Source of the DNA: Methylotenera sp.
GTDB lineage: Bacteria > Pseudomonadota > Gammaproteobacteria > Burkholderiales > Methylophilaceae
Length of the DNA: 7,145 nt
Assembly (NCBI GenBank): GCA_013816325.1
Contig: JACDEP010000009.1
Location: 9,700 to 16,844, forward strand
Reading direction: 5' to 3'
The position numbers and the translations under genes were made by a program. This document shows positions 5,701-7,145 of the stretch, piece after piece. Under the pieces are notes generated by a model that searched no databases, was not told the origin of the DNA, and saw only the letters and a program-made list of their open reading frames with translations. Position 1 is the first letter of the stretch; each line of letters opens with the position of its first letter.

Positions 5701-7145
5701 CGACAAGGTGCTGAAAATGCGCTGCTTCTTCTGCAGTGACATCCAGATAACGTAACTGCACCTGAGCTTGAGTCCATGCAAGCGTTCTGGCACGATCAAA
5801 TGCGCTACGATCCTGATGCCTATCGATAATATCCAGAAGTTCTGATCGCGATGAAGCTACAACCGTCCAAAATGCCAGCCGAGCTACTTTTCCTGCTGGT
5901 ATAAGCAAGCGATATCTCAGCGCAAAAATGGGATCTAGGACCGTTCCAACCGTGTTAGAAAGTTTCCTTTCATCCAAAATGGCTGAAGCTTTCATGATGG
6001 TATTACCACGGCTTATGAATTTGTTTCGGTCTGATTCATATTGTGGTTCCGCAATAAGGTCGCCTTCAATCACTGCGAAATGTGCAGCCCAAACTTGTGC
6101 CTCATCATTAGAGCGTGGCCTGCGTGTGGCTATCAGCGCACCATACTCTGGAAGATGCTCAGTCACTACGAACATTTTGGCAAAGGCAGGGTGCGCTCTA
6201 TCTGCTGCAACTGTCGTCAATACAATTTCAGAATAAGTGGTGACTTCTATTTCACGGGATCGGCTGCCACCATTTGTTAACGATATAAGGCGAACCTCCC
6301 CGTCATCCTCGCCTGACACCAGAACATCCATACGTGTCATCAACGAGCCATCATGGCGAATAAATTCTGCATGATCCTCGCTGAAATTCACTTCAGTGCT
6401 TACTTTGGAATAATTTTGCTTTTCTCTTAAAACCTGGGAGCCAGCGGTCCAGATTGCCCCATTCTGAATATCTCTCAAAAATATAAAATACCCACTATCG
6501 TCCTGTGTTGCATCCTCACGCCACCGTGTGACGGCAACGTTGAGCCAATTGCTGTACCCCGCCCCCTTATCCGTAAGCAAAACAGCATAGCGGCCATTCG
6601 AAAGCACATGAGTGATTGGGGCTCCAATGACTGGTATGAGGAATCTTCGTACCGTCGGGGTAACATCGCTGACTTCTGAAGCTGAAATTTTCACTTCTTC
6701 TGCCCGCGGATGGGCGATACCGATATCTCTAGGCATGCGTTCCTGCAACAACAATTCACAAGCCTGAATCATGGGCTCTCGATGAAAACGGCTACGCATT
6801 AGACCGTGCTGCAAAGTATTTGCGATAGCGACAATCGTCATTCCCTGGTGATGCGCCATGAAGCTGCGAACGACGGCGCAGGCCTCGCCGTCCGGGTGAC
6901 GGCTGGGCGTGAAGTCGAGGGCCTCGTAGAAGCCGTAGCGGCCGCGGCCGCCGGCGTCGGCGAGCTGAGCGAAATTTTTGAGCGCCGCCTGCGGATCAAT
7001 CATCGCGGCGAGGCCGGTGGCATAAGGGGCAATGACCTTGTTCTCGCCGAGCCCGCGCTTAAGGCCGAGCCCTGGCACGCCGAAATTGGAATACTGATAG
7101 GTCATCTCGAGGTCGCGCGCGTTGAAACCGGATTCAGATATGCCC
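2747..7145 (-). CDS. ndvB: Cyclic beta-1,2-glucan synthase (NdvB/Cgs type), C-terminal part
   Basis: This is the C-terminal ~1465 residues of a very large inner-membrane enzyme (full family length about 2800) that makes cyclic beta-1,2-glucan from UDP-glucose. The frame stays open to the window edge with conserved GISESGFNARDLE before the Met at 7105, so that Met is internal and the true start is outside. Counting from it, residues 1-115 end the glycoamylase-like domain (TYQYSNFGVPGLGLKRG, FMAHHQGM). Residues ~157-640 and ~650-950 hold two beta-sandwich Glyco_transf_36 regions (HVLSNGRYAVLLTDKGAGYS; EFFNGLGGFDKQGREYV). Residues ~960-1380 form the alpha-barrel of the GH94 phosphorylase domain: YGFRDQLQD (993-1001), DWNDGM (1129-1134) carrying the family's catalytic Asp, His1291 in GGQYSHAAMW, and Thr1358-Gly1359 of TGSAGW, both phosphate-binding in GH94 structures. 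In known synthases this domain sets ring size by phosphorolysis. All key residues are present and the C-terminus looks natural. Codon use switches sharply near 6850. Confidence 0.9.
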   Translation of the reverse strand, partial: GISESGFNARDLEMTYQYSNFGVPGLGLKRGLGENKVIAPYATGLAAMIDPQAALKNFAQLADAGGRGRYGFYEALDFTPSRHPDGEACAVVRSFMAHHQGMTIVAIANTLQHGLMRSRFHREPMIQACELLLQERMPRDIGIAHPRAEEVKISASEVSDVTPTVRRFLIPVIGAPITHVLSNGRYAVLLTDKGAGYSNWLNVAVTRWREDATQDDSGYFIFLRDIQNGAIWTAGSQVLREKQNYSKVSTEVNFSEDHAEFIRHDGSLMTRMDVLVSGEDDGEVRLISLTNGGSRSREIEVTTYSEIVLTTVAADRAHPAFAKMFVVTEHLPEYGALIATRRPRSNDEAQVWAAHFAVIEGDLIAEPQYESDRNKFISRGNTIMKASAILDERKLSNTVGTVLDPIFALRYRLLIPAGKVARLAFWTVVASSRSELLDIIDRHQDRSAFDRARTLAWTQAQVQLRYLDVTAEEAAHFQHLVAPLLYSDHRFRVPREAIARGAGPQSGLWVHSISGDLPIVLLRIDEPEDIAQVRQLLRAHQYWRMKRIAVDLVIINERASSYTHDLQVLIETAVRTSQARRRFGEDSVAGSVYTLRADLMSVEARSLIQSVARVFLTARRGLIVDQLGLLPSPTAYPSTIFNQRPQSVKPQAGHNLAVFEGLEFFNGLGGFDKQGREYVTIQVANQITPAPWINVIANAGFGFQVSADGSGYTWSENSRENQLTQWSNDPVVDSSGELVYIRDEVTGEVWSPTAQPLRDGGTYISRHGFGYSSFEHSAHGIELNLLQYVPLTDPIKISRLTISNDCGRNRKLSVTFYTEWVLGSSRGTSAPFIITELDETTRAIFARNPWSNVFSSRVAFADLCGKQTDWTADRTEFLGRNSTHAQPLALARSSGLSGNVGAGYDPCAAQQQFIEIGIGETIEIVSFIGQCASSEAATELIERYRDADLDAVLKQVTDYWQNLLGAIQVKTPNRSMDIMLNGWLLYQTVSCRIMARSAFYQASGAYGFRDQLQDGMALTFANPGITRHHILRSASRQFIEGDVQHWWLPHSGQGVRTRISDDKVWLAFATATYITCAADADILEEDVPFLEGPALHEGEHDAFFQPMLANESAILYEHCARGLDQSLKLIGENGLPLIGSGDWNDGMSRVGEAGRGESVWLAWLLVKTLKLFVPFALARNTPKDSERAKEWQAKTRSISEAIETNAWDGDWYRRATFDDGTWLGSKESDECHIDSIAQSWAVLSGAADPKRASEAMASLEKYLILKDEQLALLFTPPFDKTSHDPGYIKGYPPGLRENGGQYSHAAMWAILAYCKLGLGNKAVNLFSLVNPINHARDPAEVERYKVEPYVISADVYSVSPHVGRGGWTWYTGSAGWMYQAGVEGILGIRREGNFVVINPCIPLEWPEFEINIQVQSTHYKVKVQNISHQHQQILTATLNGVSFPITQGHVQIELDGGTHDLLLTI
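6845..7145. other. High-GC block within the glucan synthase gene
   Basis: Counts per 60-base line give about 47-48% G+C at 6721-6840, then about 68% (6841-6900), 77% (6901-6960), 63% (6961-7020) and 65% (7021-7080). The last 65 bases are about 51%. In the coding strand, third positions are nearly all G or C upstream of the FMAHHQGM codons and mixed after them. The protein remains continuous and family-like across the change. The break may mark homologous recombination between divergent alleles or a join of reads from two organisms. Confidence 0.7.

Noticed and set aside
1..7145. CRISPR array, insertion sequence or integrase gene
   Set aside because: No regularly spaced repeats, transposase motifs or tyrosine-recombinase motifs were found on either strand.

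Overview
The window looks like a bacterial chromosome segment, most plausibly from a proteobacterium. A 45-bp block at 1464-1508 matches the 3' half of a beta/gammaproteobacterial-type tRNA-Phe, and the large gene on the right is a cyclic beta-1,2-glucan synthase (NdvB/Cgs type), a mostly proteobacterial enzyme. I cannot place it to genus. Base composition is uneven. The non-coding stretches on the left are AT-rich, most of the glucan synthase gene is near 48% G+C where I counted it, and the last ~300 bases rise to about 63-77%.

Layout: (1) 172-1242 (+) is an intact flavodoxin-fold FMN reductase-like gene with a clear ribosome binding site and a possible promoter. (2) 1243-1723 is non-coding and holds the tRNA-Phe 3' fragment, from the anticodon loop through CCA, with no 5' half. 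(3) 1724-2287 (+) holds two collapsed membrane-protein remnants in the same frame, separated by a stop. One is the N-terminal part of a CDP-alcohol phosphatidyltransferase. The other is the C-terminal part of a CarS-like CDP-archaeol synthase family protein. (4) 2288-2746 is non-coding and contains a second, degenerate copy of the tRNA-Phe 3' block at 2607-2638, in the same orientation. (5) 2747-7145 (-) is the C-terminal ~1465 residues of the cyclic glucan synthase; its N-terminal half lies beyond the right edge.

Interpretation: the two direct tRNA-Phe 3' copies look like attachment-site scars from elements that integrated into a tRNA-Phe gene. They bracket about 1.1 kb holding the two broken lipid-synthesis remnants. 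No integrase or transposase is visible, so any element is decayed. By the usual polarity of such insertions, an intact tRNA-Phe gene should lie to the left of the window and the flavin reductase would be island cargo.

The glucan synthase converges on this region and ends about 110 bp beyond the second scar. The abrupt codon-usage switch inside it, at a highly conserved HHQGM segment, is either a recombination junction or an assembly chimera. I see no complete new system in the window. The points most worth checking are the tandem tRNA scars, the collapsed lipid gene pair and the composition break.
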